Source of the DNA: Takakia lepidozioides
Taxonomy: Eukaryota > Streptophyta > Takakiopsida > Takakiales > Takakiaceae
DNA length: 64,000 bases
Assembly (NCBI GenBank): GCA_030704615.1
Contig: CM060731.1
Coordinates: forward strand, 86,968,756 to 87,032,755
Direction of reading: 5' to 3'
The notes beneath the pieces were generated by a model. The model ran no database searches. It was not told the origin of the DNA and saw only the letters and a list, made by a program, of their open reading frames with translations. The translations under genes were made by a program, and so were the position numbers. This document shows, in pieces, positions 11,360 through 23,700 of this stretch. The first letter of the stretch is position 1; the number at the start of each line of letters is the position of its first letter.

Positions 11360-11433
11360 GGAAATGCGGCACCGCATTTCCATCCACAGGGACAGTAAGG
11401 CATGGTGGAGAGGAAATGCGGTCCCGCATTTCC
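11360..11433. repeat. paired short palindromes
   Basis: Two nearly identical stem-loops occur 52 bp apart: GGAAATGCGG-3 nt-CGCATTTCC at 11360-11381 and again at 11412-11433, each followed by ATCCAC. They lie beside the 3' end of the MULE-like relic. Role unknown. Confidence 0.6.
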
Positions 11434-11489
11434 ATCCACGGTGACACAGAAGACAAGGTTGAATTGTCCAATCCGTCTCTACTAGACCT

Positions 11490-13194
11490 CACAGTCTGCA
11501 ATGGCTGGGTCTAAGGAACTGGAAATGGGTGGGCCGGGACGTCTGTGCGTTGCAACATTCGAAATCCCGCTGCAGAAAGAGCAACCGCCTCATTCTGAGA
11601 GAGGTTGCAACCCGGTGCAACAGGCCAGACGATGGGAGGCTCTGGCATTCCCTGAATCCCGTACTTAGGCCTGTCAAATACACAAGTCATTATGTCGTGC
11701 CTACAGAACCAAAATATCTGCATCACCGCTGCGAAAAATCTGGCAGTCATAAATCTGCCGCTGAAACAAGGTGCAGATACAGCACCGTGTGGGTTCCTCC
11801 GAATTATCTCACCGCAGTATGCTCTTGTATCCACCCGGATGGCGCAACACTTCCCTCGAAGTGCAGGCATTGTCCTTGCAATTCTCCACTACATGACTCC
11901 GACACTCTTGTCTCGACAATAGGTACATTGTACTGTGTGACAACAGATGGCTCAGAATGTTCCTCGGGCACGTGCCATGTGTTCAAAGGAGATGGCGATC
12001 TTGAACGTGGAGGGCTTGCGGTGCTGGACGAGACGTCCTCAGGCAACATTATGGGACCTCGAGGGAGCATGTGAATATTCTTGTCAGCTCGTCAGGAATC
12101 CTCTTCTCCGCCAGGTGGATCGTCAATTCGTCGTCTCACTGGACGGGTGCAAACATCTCCTTCCAGGTGCTCGCCTCTTCGAAGCATTGGCGTGTGTCGA
12201 AGGCCCTCTCGCAAGGCTGCTGCCCACTTCCGAGGATTCTTGGATCTAGAGGCACTCCGCATCAGCATTTCCTGCCTGTCCGGCCCCGAGCCCCACTGTT
12301 TCTTTTTTCAAAAAATCGTTGTATCTGAAATGTTGCATGATTGACCTCACAATGTCTTCCGTTGTGGCAGTGAGGATGTTCACCAGATGCGCCGCAAAGG
12401 AGGCATGCCATGAAGAATGCACTGATTCGGCCATGTTTGTTGTCGGCATGTCGGTGTCGGAGTCCAGACACATATCCTACAGATGCACATTCTCAGGTTA
12501 GAAGCAAGTTACAAAGCTTGACAACCATAATATTGTTGGGGACGTGAAATCGTTCAACTCACCTCCCGCATATACTCGCCGAACTGGAGGTTACGATAAT
12601 GCCACCATGCAAGCCAACTGACCATTGCTCCCTCGTCTGATTTCTTTACAACACCTGACATTGTCCACCAAGCCCGTATACATGCAAACTCTATCTCTAA
12701 ATCATCCAAAGTGGGAGCATTCTTCCATGCAAGACACATGAAACGGTGGTCCTCTCCTGAAAGCTGGTGCCACGAACCTAGTTGTGTACTGCGACTAGCT
12801 TTGCAGAAAATGGAACCCACAAGATCTCTCATTTCCTTCCATTGGAACATTCGGTTCCTCCCCGTACACCCTTCGGACTGCAGCCCAATTTGCTTGTGCG
12901 TTGTCCGCCATGAAACCACGGAAATTCGGCTGGGGCAATCCCGCCTTGGCCATCTGTTCGTTCATTTCCCTGCCAAAGGTGCATCTCCGATTGTGTGTAC
13001 TCCTCTTTCATTTCACAAATAGCAATGGTCATTAGCATTCTGCAATGGGGGTCGTAGACATGTGCACCCATTGTCACCCACTGGTGATTTGTAATGCGCT
13101 TGATATGGTCGAACATGACCCAACTGTTTGACAAGTCTCCACTCGTCATCCGGTGGACTAGATCCACGCAGCTACCTACACCACACGTTGACAT
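11490..13194 (-). pseudogene. MULE-like transposase relic
   Basis: Adjoining minus-strand frames give a patchwork protein. 13194-12829 carries HIKRITNHQWVTMGAHVYD and ending EMHLWQG. A shifted frame then has NFRGFMADNAQANWAAV and ERSCGFHFLQS, resembling the D...A and C-x2-H core of MULE transposases. 12760-12554 has HRFMCLAWKNAPTLDDLE and WLAWWHYRNLQFGEY. 12473-12246 has TNMAESVHSSWH, like the N-x-ES-H stretch seen after the core. A proline/serine-rich and cysteine-containing tail follows (PEEHSEPSVVTQYN, FWFCRHDIMTCVF). At least three frame changes and several stops break it. The tail recurs at 58493-59040. Family assignment is from motif resemblance only. Confidence 0.4.
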
Positions 13195-13200
13195 TTTGAA

Positions 13201-14576
13201 TATGAATCAACGATCTACCTCACTCCCTTGTCCTGGAAACCGACTTCCATGAATGAAGTCATATCCACATCGTCGCTTGATCTCCAGAATGAAATGCATA
13301 TCCGAGCCTCGCCCAATTTTCTGTTTGCAAGAGACAATGTGATTTCTGACATCGGGGAACAGATGTGGGACACCTATTCTAGCAATGCGTCCATTTCATT
13401 CTCATCGAGAGGAACTCTGTCGGAGCCATCTTCCGACATTATTCTGCCCAATGCCATCTTATGGGCGGCCTGCAACTGTATCTGTTTCGGTTTCGCACCA
13501 GGTCTCAACTTCACGTCATCCTAAATGAGCTGCTCTACTTCCTGGGCAGCCTCCCGTGAGTTCCCCCTTGCCAATTTGTGACAGTGCACACCAATGCAAG
13601 CTCGTGTGACGTCTGGCAAAAGGTACACACATAGCAGGAACGCTAAACCGTGAGTGGTGAGCTTAGAGCGGTGAGCGGTGAGCTCGAAATCGTGAGCCCA
13701 TAATATAAATTATGTATGATTATGAGCATGGATGGATCATCAAAATATTAAGAAAGGGGACGTATTTTCGCGGATTACTGTATAGCGACCTTACATCCGA
13801 GGAAGCAAAAAATTGACAATTCAACAATGACAAAAAATGTACTTCAAACTATATCAAAAGACTGGAACACAAGATCAATGAATGCATTTGGTTGACACTC
13901 ACGTAAATACACCAAATTGGTCATAAAAAGCATTGAATCAAATATCAGAAGAGTCTTCCACTCCTTTCATAGTTCTGAAGGATAAGATTTCTAGTACAAT
14001 GTCCCAAAAAGCACCCTATCGGACTTGAAGATTTTTCTTTCTATGAACAGAGAATCCACTTCCAAATTGAATTGAAGTGCAACATCTTATGCCTCGACAA
14101 TAACAAACCCACCCTCATCCATACCTAATATGAATGGAATGAATTTCCATCAACGTATAAAGATGCATCCTAGGCATGTCACAGGCTATTGCAAGCCAAA
14201 TATGATGCCGGAAACAATGAGAAAGAGAACATGACACTATGTGTACAACCTGGAGGGCTATGTACAGTATCATGATAACAAACACACCGCCACAGACTCA
14301 TCAATAGCACTACAAAGGAAGAATATTTATGAAGTCATCGTATTTAATTCTTACACATCCCATATCATCATTCTGATTTTATGATTAAAATCCAAATAGA
14401 AACTCATACCCATATTTTGCATGATTAGACACTGGACCAAAATACTATTTTTTTTAATTTAGTTTTAAAATATCATTTTATCTTATTTCAATAAAAACTT
14501 ATCTAGGATATTTAAACTGATATGAAGATATAAATATATATACCAATATATAAAATTATATATTCAGATTCAAAAG
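13201..14576. other. no recognisable gene
   Basis: A plus-strand frame at 13228-13524 has no recognisable domain and overlaps the edge of the transposase relic. Around 13640-13700 there are short repeats of GTGAGC. From 14340 the DNA is very AT-rich up to the abrupt start of the gypsy fragment at about 14577. Confidence 0.45.
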
Positions 14577-15362
14577 TGTCAGGCCGAATCTACCAACAAA
14601 ATATTATGCACTATCTTAACTAAGATAGTAAATGCCAATCGTACAGATTGGGACACCAAATTGAACACAGCACTATGGGCATTGAGGACATCATACAAGG
14701 TGACCACGAAGCATACACCATTTCAACTGGTGTATGGAGCAGAGGCACTATTACCCATTGAATGTATGATACCCACACTACGAACCGGAACTCATGAACG
14801 ATGGGGTTTAGAAGAATCCTTACGAGTCAGGGAATATGAGTTATTCCATTTGGAAGAAGTTCGAGCAGATGCCGCAGATAATATGGCACGGCTTCAGGAA
14901 CAACGAAGGAAAAGAATATTTGAAGGGAAAGAGAAATCTTTCCAGGACGGGGACATTGTATTATGGTTACCAAAAATCAAGAAGATCAAACTGGGCGGAA
15001 AATTGAAAATGCCATGGATGGGACCATTTCAAATCAAAAGGGTACATGACAATGGAACTGTTGATTTGCAAACCTTGGAACAAGAATTCGTGGGACGAAT
15101 TAATATTAACAAGTTAAAAGGCTACCAGGGAATACATGACAAAGCCCTTATACATGATTTATACGCCAACGAGGAAGATCAAGCTGAAGATGAGGAGCGC
15201 GAAACCACCAATGCCTACTACATTCATCACGACACGATGAATCAGCATGTACTAAGACAGGTGGCAACACGAATTCAGGGCACCACGACGGCTAGACCAC
15301 CATTTATCTGGAGGACAGCATTACCACCCCGTATACCATATGGTGAACCGTGGCCAGCATAG
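14577..15362 (+). pseudogene. Ty3/gypsy integrase C-terminal fragment (element B)
   Basis: The frame begins abruptly inside the integrase catalytic core (QAESTNKILCTILTKIV), right where the catalytic Glu region of the related element D reads GQAEATNKKLC. It continues through YKVTTKHTPFQLVYGAEALL, a coiled linker, the SH3-like GPFQIKRVHDNGTVDLQ segment and INKLKGYQGIHDKAL. The residues closely parallel 51780-52300 in element D. Everything 5' of this (LTR, Gag, RT) is absent. The frame ends at TAG 15360-15362 and continues in phase into the next feature. Confidence 0.85.
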
Positions 15363-15794
15363 ATGCCCTACAGAACAGTGAACGAATACGAAACGGCCAA
15401 CGAGTCACTGATTGTGTTAAACTCCGAGATGTACGCTCCAGATCAACCCACCGATAGTGGTAATCATACACCACTACCCTTCGATCATAACATAGAGGCA
15501 GAACGACGGCGCAATCCAACGGATTGCCAAAAGACGGCGGATGATAAGGGCAAAGCCATTAAACCAAGCTGCAAGTACTGCGCCCACGCCGCCCATCTAA
15601 AAACGGACCACGTACCAAAGTGGATGAACACAGCTCAGAGGGATGAACATAAACTGACCGAAACTAGACAATCATCACGACCATCAGTTTTAAACAAAAC
15701 AAATCACAAAGAAAAAACCAACGGAAGAAAATCAAGCACAAAAAGGATGAAGTTTTCTCAAAACCGTTACCTGAGGCTAAATGCTTCTTGGTAA
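15363..15794 (+). pseudogene. post-integrase segment with zinc-knuckle-like motif (element B)
   Basis: This lies in the same phase as the integrase, directly after its TAG, and encodes about 143 residues that are polar and basic. It holds SCKYCAHAAHLKTDHVPKW, a C-x2-C-x4-H-x4-H arrangement comparable to the CHMCCPSGHSRGGC knuckle at the same place in element D. Whether it is translated as an integrase extension or a separate ORF is unknown. No known function. Confidence 0.5.
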
Positions 15795-17137
15795 GCCTGG
15801 GCCCAACAATTAAAGCTAACTACACTTTAAACCTAGGCAACCAGCAGGACAAAATTACCTCCATGAGAACCTCGAGAGAAGTTAGAGGAGAAACCTACAG
15901 AGAGGAACCCCTACTTAAACCCAGGAGCGAACTCCTCACATTCTCTTCCGCAAACTGGAAATTACTGTATACACAACTTCCAGTGTGCTTCATACTGCTT
16001 GTGATACAGGAATTGGTGCTCCAATTCCTTACAGCAACCGCGAGACTAAGAGAAATGGCAGGCACCAAGCGGAAGGCACCAAGTTCTTATGCGTAAGTCA
16101 ATTTCAAAATCAGCCCGACATTGCGGAAGATTGAGCAGGACATAGAGACACAGGAGATGTTGGACAGTCTTGGCCTGCGATACTTCATCACCACGCTGGA
16201 CTGGAACCTGAAGCACGACGAGCTATGCAAGGAGTTCTTGGAGAATTACAACACCAGCACTCGGAGCACAAATGTCCACGACACGCACATCCTGCTGACA
16301 GAGAAGTACTTGGCGGAAGTATTTCACCTTCCCAGTCTGGACGTACCACCGCACACCGGCAAACCTCCAAGGTTTGTACTTGCAGATTTGTTTGAGAATC
16401 TCAACCAAGCAGATCAAGGCTACACATGCAGCCACAGCAAAAACCCTGGCTTCAGGAAGATAGCCCCAGTACTTAGCACATTGCTTTGCCTCAGGCAAAA
16501 CCATAGCTACTATATCAAGGAGCTAATCGACCAAGTGTTGATTTGCTTCAATGGGCAAATCGTGAATTGGGCAAGCTTCTTATTGAAGAAGTTAACTCAA
16601 GAACTGACCAGGTTGACAAAGAAGAAGAAGGAAGCAACTGTTACCATGGCGACTCCCTTGTTACTCCAGATGATTTGACACACTGTACACCTAACGGCCG
16701 AAGAGCAAACGACGTTGGGAATTATGCAAAGGGTAGACACAATGGAGGAAGAAGGAAGTGAGACGGCAGCAGGTCAGGAAGAAGAAGAGGGCGGACTTGC
16801 AAAGAGAGCCCGGATCAACGAAGCAACCACAAGTGCAGCAGCAGAGGACATCATCAACTCGACGGCTGATTCCCCAGTACAGAGAGAAGGGGAGAATCAA
16901 CAGCCAGAAGGAGGGAACAAACCACAGACCAACGAAGCAACGCCCATGGAAATTAGCCATGGCAACACCGAAGCACAGCAAGCAGCACACACAGAAGAAG
17001 GAGACATAGTGGCGCAGCAACAGCAGATGGTGCAAGAGGCACCGAGTCAGCAGCAGCAAGACAGAAGCTGCAGCCTCCATCAGCCACACCAAAGTATACA
17101 TCCAAAAATGGACTCAATCAAATGTATTGCACCATAA
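15788..17137 (+). pseudogene. extra 3' ORF, Athila ORF-like/mobile-domain protein (element B)
   Basis: One reading phase runs from 15788 to 17137, interrupted only by TAA 16094-16096 and TGA 16676-16678. It has a hydrophobic run (LPVCFILLVIQELVLQFL), a basic ATG start (MAGTKRKAPS at 16055), a helical domain (ITTLDWNLKHDELCKEFL, LLTEKYLAEVFHLPS, YTCSHSKNPGFRKIAPVL, LRQNHSYYIKELIDQVL), an NLS-like KRAR, and an acidic Gln-rich tail. It aligns by eye with the 53466-54401 frame of element D, including the tail. The arrangement recalls the extra protein downstream of integrase in Athila-type elements. Exact family membership is inference. Confidence 0.6.
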
Positions 17138-18504
17138 ACTCTCAAATCATTTCTGACTAACCAAAGCTACCACTGTCGCACAAATCTGACAAACACTCAA
17201 ATTCAGATACGCCCAATACATGGGTCACCAGCGCAAACACATCTTCTGGCCTCATCCCCATACTGCCCATTATGTTTAACCACTCACCAAGCTCGTGACA
17301 CCTGGCCACATCTCCTCAGCCAATGTACGCACCCGATCATACATGGCCTTCATATCACGCGACACAACCAAGCAGTCTAGTATCTCCATAAGCTCTTTCT
17401 GAAACCAGATGGTTCTCACTCATAAACGCTGGTACCTACCAAGGTCGGCCACCCGACCACACTGTGCCACCCTGGCTGCTACCATGCATATGTACCCGAT
17501 CACCATGTTCATGCCCTGCTAGGCTTTGCCTGGACATACTCCTTGTACAAGGCCTACCCATTAACACCCTACCCCCACCTCACCATCCCCACAATTCACC
17601 AATCATTTCATTGAATTCACATTTTGCCACGATCGTTACCCCAATGACTCGATTTTAGAAAAACGTCAAAAATATGCCTCGCTTATCCTTGCAATCCGAC
17701 GGTATGGCTGGAAAACTGGCCCATTAACCGTCATCACCGCCGGTACTCGAGGCGGCATTCATAACGCCAGTATCAAGGAATACATGATAACTTCAAAATT
17801 CCCACTCTTCCCATCCACAAATGCTTCAAAGCAATTCACCTCACGGCACTCCGTTCACTCACAGCTATTATCACCAACAAACGCCAACTGGAATCCGGCA
17901 CTTCAAACGCACCCTAGGTCCCCCAGGGTACCACAGACTCCCCTACTTTCTACGGTCACTTGGTGTCCCATAGGACACCTTTCCTTTTATAGGGCCCACC
18001 CCCAAAAGGGGGCAATAGCCACAAGGCGAAGTGGCTCTTAGTTACGCCGGCTTCGGCCGGAGTCTTTTCTTTCCCTTCAACATGGATGAAAAGTCTTAGA
18101 GGCAAAATGAAAGCTGGCTTTTCATCCATCCAATTGGATGACCAGTTGGCGCGAGTTGTCATTTCATCCATCCAGCTCCTCCAGGCGAATTTCAGGATTT
18201 TTCATCCATCCAAGGAGTAGAAATTCAAATAATCGACCCCCATGAGTGCCGTCGACTCAATAATTTGGCGCCGCTGCTAATCAGCTCCATAAATCACCAA
18301 ACTTGGTGACAAACTACCCTGGTTATCAGCGTCACGTCCGTCAGTCAAAGTCAAATCACATCAGACCTGACGCTAACGGGACCTCCGTCACGTCAGGTTC
18401 CGGGAATATTCTAGTAAAACACATACCAGGTAAAATATTGCCACTTAAGCAGCCACATCGCTGACACGGTGGCCGTGGCAAATACATTTTGAAAAATACT
18501 AAAA
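17138..18504. other. 3' flank of element B, no gene seen
   Basis: No coding region is recognised. There is a TATA-like CCTTTTATAGGG at about 17982-17993 and a GCCGGCTTCGGCCGG palindrome near 18041-18060. Around 18080-18210 TCATCCATCC words recur. Part may be the 3' LTR of element B, but I could not find a second copy to confirm it. Confidence 0.35.
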
Positions 18505-19520
18505 TGAAAGTGACCGCCAATTCTGGCGGTCGCTTTATATTTCGGAATTTTAGAAATAAGAGCGACCGCCAACATGGCGTTCGCTTACATTTTTTATTAA
18601 AAAAACAAAATTGTCGGTCGCATTGGCGGTCGTCTAATTTAAAAAGAAAAATAGCGACCTCCATATTGGCGGTCGCATAATTTTGAGAATATATAAAAAA
18701 ACAAACGACTGCCAGAATTGGCGGTCGCTTAATTTCAATAACATATAAAAAGCAAGCGACCACCATAATATGGCGATCGCTTTATCTTACAAATATGTAA
18801 AAAAAACCAGCGACCGCCATAATATGGCGGTCGCTATATTTTAAATATATTTAAAAAACCCAGTGACCGCTATAATATGGCAGTCGCTTTATTTTAAATA
18901 TATATATATATATACATAACCCGTGACCGCCATAATATGGTGGTGGCTTTAATTCAATTTTTTTTTTAATAAAAATGACTGCCATAATATGGCGGTTGCT
19001 TTATTTTAAAAATATTTAAAAAAACCAGTGACCGCCATAATATGGTAGTCGTTTTTATTCAAAAATTTAAAAATAAAACAGCGACTGCCATAATATGCCG
19101 GTCGCTTTATTTTAAAAATATTTTTAATTTCAAAAAATGCAGCGACCGCCAGTAATGGCGGTCACATTTATTTTTTATTTTTAAAAAATAGAACGACCGC
19201 CATAATTGGTGGTCGCTTGTATATTTTTAATTTCTGAAAATGCAGTGACCACCAGTAATGGCGGTCGCTTTTATTTTTTATTTTTTAAAATAGAGCGACC
19301 GCCATTATTGGCGGTCACTTTTTAATAAAAAAAAAAAATAGACCGACGGCCATTACTGGCGGTCGCTTGTATATTTTTAATTTCTGAAAATGATGCGACC
19401 GCCAGTAATGACCGTCGCTTTTATTTTTCATTTTTTTAAATAGAGCGACCGCCGTTTTGGCGGTCGCTTTTATTATTTAAGTTTTTAAATAGAGCGACTG
19501 CCATTACTGGCAGTCGTTAT
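18505..19520. repeat. array of about 20 imperfect palindromes (GCGACCGCCA...TGGCGGTCGC)
   Basis: About 20 units spaced on average 52 bp apart (starts near 18509, 18561, 18652, 18705, 18754, 18811, 18864 and so on to 19493). Each has a GC-rich inverted repeat of 9-12 bp per arm, such as GCGACCGCC/GGCGGTCGC, around a short AT centre. AT-rich spacers of 20-35 bp full of T and A runs separate the units. The arms often mutate in compensating fashion or lose a pair. Each unit could extrude as a hairpin. Spacers resemble each other, so this is a satellite-like array rather than a store of unique sequences. Confidence 0.85.
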
Positions 19521-19830
19521 TTTGTTTTTTTTTTAAATGTAGTTGATGACATAAATATACACAGTGCAACACTCCACTATAGGATATTTGTCTGGGCATT
19601 GTGGAACTATAGGAAAGAGCTTTTAAGCACAAAGTTTTGGGTTGATACCAAGTCAAATGGTCACAGAGAGGGAAAGTGAGGGGTACAGACATCACAAAAG
19701 AGTACACATTTGGCTTTTTGCAAAACAAGGGGATCTATTCAGAGGGCATTGAGGGAGTCAAGTGTCACTGCTGTTGCAGTGCCAACAAAACCCAGCTCGC
19801 TAACAAAGTACCGTTCATGGTTTAGCTATC

Positions 19831-20020
19831 TGTCGTGCGCATACATATCGCTACACAACTACATCGCTGTCCAAAACCACACAACACATGTGCACACCAC
19901 ACACTAGTATACCACTAGTCTACCACTAGTCCAGCCACTAGTCCAACCACTAGGCTACAACTAGTCAGTCACTAGGCTGCCACTACGCTGCCCACTATGG
20001 CAGTCGCTAGTCCACACAAT
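19831..20020. repeat. 190-bp repeat, outer copy
   Basis: Nearly identical to 20349-20537. It contains a CACTAGTC-type short repeat (many CTAGT words). It abuts the outer edge of the LTR at 20020 and shares that LTR's first T. Together the two copies sandwich the 327-bp LTR. Confidence 0.85.
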
Positions 20021-20346
20021 GATAAAGAAGAAGAATACAAGCACAAGCTCATGCGAGCTCACAAAGCTGAAGCATAAACTCATGCATATATAACCTCATC
20101 ACTCAAATACAAGTCAAGCCAAGTGCACCCCACGCCATGGGGAATCCACACTACGGCGCCATAGCTAGGCGCGGTGAGGCTCAACTCGAGAAAGATGAGC
20201 CTCCCGCGCTTGCCGTGAAGATAACCACTCCAGGGCCTAAATCTGCCTTGACCCCTGGATTGACACTTGGGCCAATCCCAAATGTCAATATGTAAAAGCT
20301 AGCTATTTCCTAGCTAGTTTCACACTAGTGGTAAAATAACTTGACA
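20020..20346 (-). repeat. 3' LTR of the methyltransferase retrotransposon (element C)
   Basis: A 327-bp repeat that begins TG and ends CA and appears identical to 31401-31727. On the sense (minus) strand it starts TGTCAAG and ends TTTATCA. At 20185-20196 it carries the 12-mer CTCGAGAAAGAT (plus strand), which matters for the self-priming proposal. No matching target-site duplication was found at the outer edges. Confidence 0.92.
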
Positions 20347-20348
20347 GT

Positions 20349-20537
20349 TGTCGTGCGCATACATATCGCTACACAACTACATCGCTGTCCAAAACCACAA
20401 ACACATGTGCACACCACACACTAGTATACCACTAGTCTACCACTAGTCCAGCCACTAGTCCAACCACTAGGCTACAACTAGTCAGTCACTAGGCTGCCAC
20501 TACGCTGCCCACTATGGCAGTCGCTAGTCCACACAAT
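20349..20537. repeat. 190-bp repeat, inner copy between polypurine tract and LTR
   Basis: This copy lies between the presumed polypurine tract of element C and its 3' LTR, where no extra sequence is expected. It matches 19831-20020 except for a few differences such as CACAACACA versus CACAAACACA. The layout (repeat, LTR, repeat) suggests recombination or a duplication at this end. Confidence 0.85.
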
Positions 20538-20550
20538 CGCCCCCCTAGCT
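20538..20550 (-). other. candidate polypurine tract (element C)
   Basis: The sense strand reads AGCTAGGGGGGCG, the only clear G-run upstream of the 3' LTR. It is displaced 190 bp from the LTR by the inner repeat copy. If that copy is a later insertion, the tract would originally have adjoined the LTR. Confidence 0.45.
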
Positions 20551-20795
20551 GGTGCTTAGGTCCCTCTAAGTCCAGGTAGCCACAAGATGTGATAGTGACC
20601 ATAGCCTCACTAAGTCCTCCACCACTATCCCTACTACACTCAAACTCGATAGATCAAGAGGCCGGGTGCAAGAGTTGCCCCATCGTTAGTCGCCGTCTTG
20701 CAACCTGTGAACTTGAGCTTGGGATCTCATGTATTGACTCCTATGAGCTTGGCCTCCCATGTCTTGTTAGCTGCCTCCAGTCATGTCCACTGCCA

Positions 20796-23700
20796 CTATC
20801 CCAAGCAGTGTGGACACAACCAATCTCCGTCAGGCACCTTCTCAAGAGGTGGTGTCAAGCATCCCATATGCCAACCCCTTGAGCACCGATCACACACCAG
20901 CATGGTGGCTGCCCCTTTGGCAGACCCACAGAGCATGCACCTCAAACCTGCAGGTACCACTGCCAAGTTTGGGTCAACTCTGCCATCGACATTGGGAAGG
21001 TGACATGGCGCACAATTACGCACATGGTCTTTCCAAGTCATGCCATCCCGACCCTCTAAGATCAGGACCCCTGAGGGCAACACCTCTCGAACCCTCAGAA
21101 TAACACGCCCTGCAGTAACATCCAGAGTCGTAGGAGCAGTCTGCTGCAAATAAACATAGTCACCAGGGCTAAACCTCCGAACCCCAGGACGATATCCTCC
21201 ACCACGTATAGTGGCATACCTCAACATATCACGGTGATGTGCAATGGCAAGGTTCTCAAAAGCCATGGGCATGACTTTCTTGAACAACTCTGCACGCTGA
21301 TCACATGCACGTACCCACACGTCCGGATCGTCAAGGTTAAGGACTTGAGCAGTGTCCCTACGAATGGCTGCAGGCAAATCCGGCTCTCGGCCAAAGAGAA
21401 GGAAATATGGTGAGAAGGAGGCAAGTGATGCTTGTTTGCTGAACCTGTAGCCCATGGCTAACCAAGGAACCTGAAGATCCCAATCTCCTAGGTGTCCCTT
21501 CTGCAAGCCATACTTGCGCAAACCCCTCTTCACCGTCTGAACAACTCTCTCTGCTAAGCCATCGGCCTCAGGATGATCCCGAGAAGTGGTGCGGTGGTCT
21601 ATCAAGGCTTTATCACACAAAGCCTGAAACTCCCCCAAGAACTCTCTCCCTTGGTCCGTGAGTACCTCAGCTGGAGCACCAAATCGGCTAAGCACACGAT
21701 CCAAGAATGCATACGCAGCCCCCTCACTAGCCTTGTCAGGCAATGGAACCAACTCAATCCACTTGGAGAAGTGCTCCACCATCACCAACACATATCTGTG
21801 GTGGCGCATAGTCAGTGGCAACGGTCCTGCGAAGTCAAGACTCCACCTGTAGCCCAATCCCATGATAGGTAAAGGATGCAACTGTGGTGTAGGGGCGTTG
21901 AATGAAGCACGCACCCTGTCACACACCATGCACCTAGCCACAAACTGTTGCACCTCTGTATGCATACCACGCCACCAATACTGCCCCTGCAGTAAACTGT
22001 GAGTGCGTCGCACTCCAAAATGCCCCAACTCCTCATGGGCATGCCGCACTAACCGTGCACGCTGTGTGGGGTGAGGCACAATCCTCACCCGACCATCCTC
22101 CCACACTCGAAGTAGGTGTATCCCCTCCCACTTGAACCTCTTGGCTCGTTGCAGGATCCGATCCCTCTCCCTGGCAGTCACAATGGCTGCCGTGTCTCCC
22201 GTGCGGAGGTAGTCCAACACAGCCGAATCCTCATGTATATCTCTGGCACCACCTAGCTCATCACTAGCCTCAGGGTCCTCAGACACTCCGTCTACAGTCA
22301 TCCCTGTTGTAGGTCCAATCTGACCTCCCGATGCCAAGATACACAAAAATGCAGATGCGTGCCATCCCGGCACCATCTCCTCGTCCGTCTCACCATGCCA
22401 CCGAGCTCCAGTGTCATCCTGCTGGCTCATGCATGGATTGCGACTCAATCCATCCGCATCCCGATTGACCAAACCCGGTCGATGCACAACCTGAAAGTCA
22501 TACTCCTGGAGTATAAGTGCCCACCGTGCAAGCTTCCCTGTAAGCTTGTCTGACTCCATCAACCACTTGAGTGGCTGGTGATCCGTGACAAGGGTGAAAA
22601 GATTGCCGTATAGATAGCACCTGAAGTGTGCCACGGCCCACACTGCAGCTAAGCACTCTCCCTCATATGAGCTGTACTTAGCCTCTGCAGCGTTGTTCGA
22701 GCGGCTAGCGTAAGCCACTACGAACTCTCTTCCCTCATCATCCACCTGTGTGAGCACCGCTCCAAGCCCCAGCATGCTCCAATCCGTATGCAGCTGAAAG
22801 GGACGCCCCCTGATAGGTCGTCTCAAGATAGGCGCCGAGGTCAACCTCGCCTTGAGCTCTTGAAAAGCTCGTTCCTGCTCATCTTCCCACTGCCACTCCT
22901 GGTCCACCTTGGTCAGCTTGGTTAGAGCCTTTGCAATGGTACTAAATCCCTTGACAAACCGTCTATAATAGTTTGCCAACCCCATGAAAGCTCGAACTCG
23001 GCTCACATCCGTGGGGCGTGGAATTTGTGCAATGGCCTCTACCTTAGTCTGCTGTACCCCCAATCCTCCAGGATATATCATGTGACCCAGATACTCAATC
23101 TGGTTGTGGAAAAACTTGCACTTCCCCGGATGCAACTTCAATCCGTGCGCTCTCAAGCGCTCCAATACCACCTGAAGGTGTCTCTCATGCTCCTCCATCG
23201 TAACACTAAAGATGATGATGTCATCTATGTAGCACCGAGCAAAGTCCACCCCTGCTAGAATCCTATCCATGACTCTCTGAAACTCTGCAGGAGCATTCTT
23301 AAGCCCAAATGGTAAGAACCGCCACTGATATAGGCAATCCTTGCCGTGCTCATTGATCCCCCAGAATGCCGTCTTCTGCTTGTCCGCCTCCTTGATTGGC
23401 AACTGGTGATATCCGGATCGTAAATCCAAAGTGCTAAAGGCCTTAGCATGCCCGATGGCATCAAAGATCTCCTCTGGTGTTGGCATGGCATACTTATCGG
23501 ACTTGGTCTGACGATTTACAGGCCGGTAATCACCGCACATACGTCTCTCCGTCCAATTGCCATAGACATCCTTCTTGGCTGGCATCACTGTGGCTGAAGC
23601 ATACTCTCCACCAGAGAGCTCCACCAAACCTGCCTCCCAGAGATCTTGAGTCCTCATCTGAATCAAAGACCTCTCCATGTCACTGTATCTATAGGGTCTC

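Noticed and set aside
18505-19520. CRISPR-like array
   Set aside because: The repeated units are palindromes of variable sequence, the spacers are similar AT-rich runs, no cas genes are present, and the context is eukaryotic.
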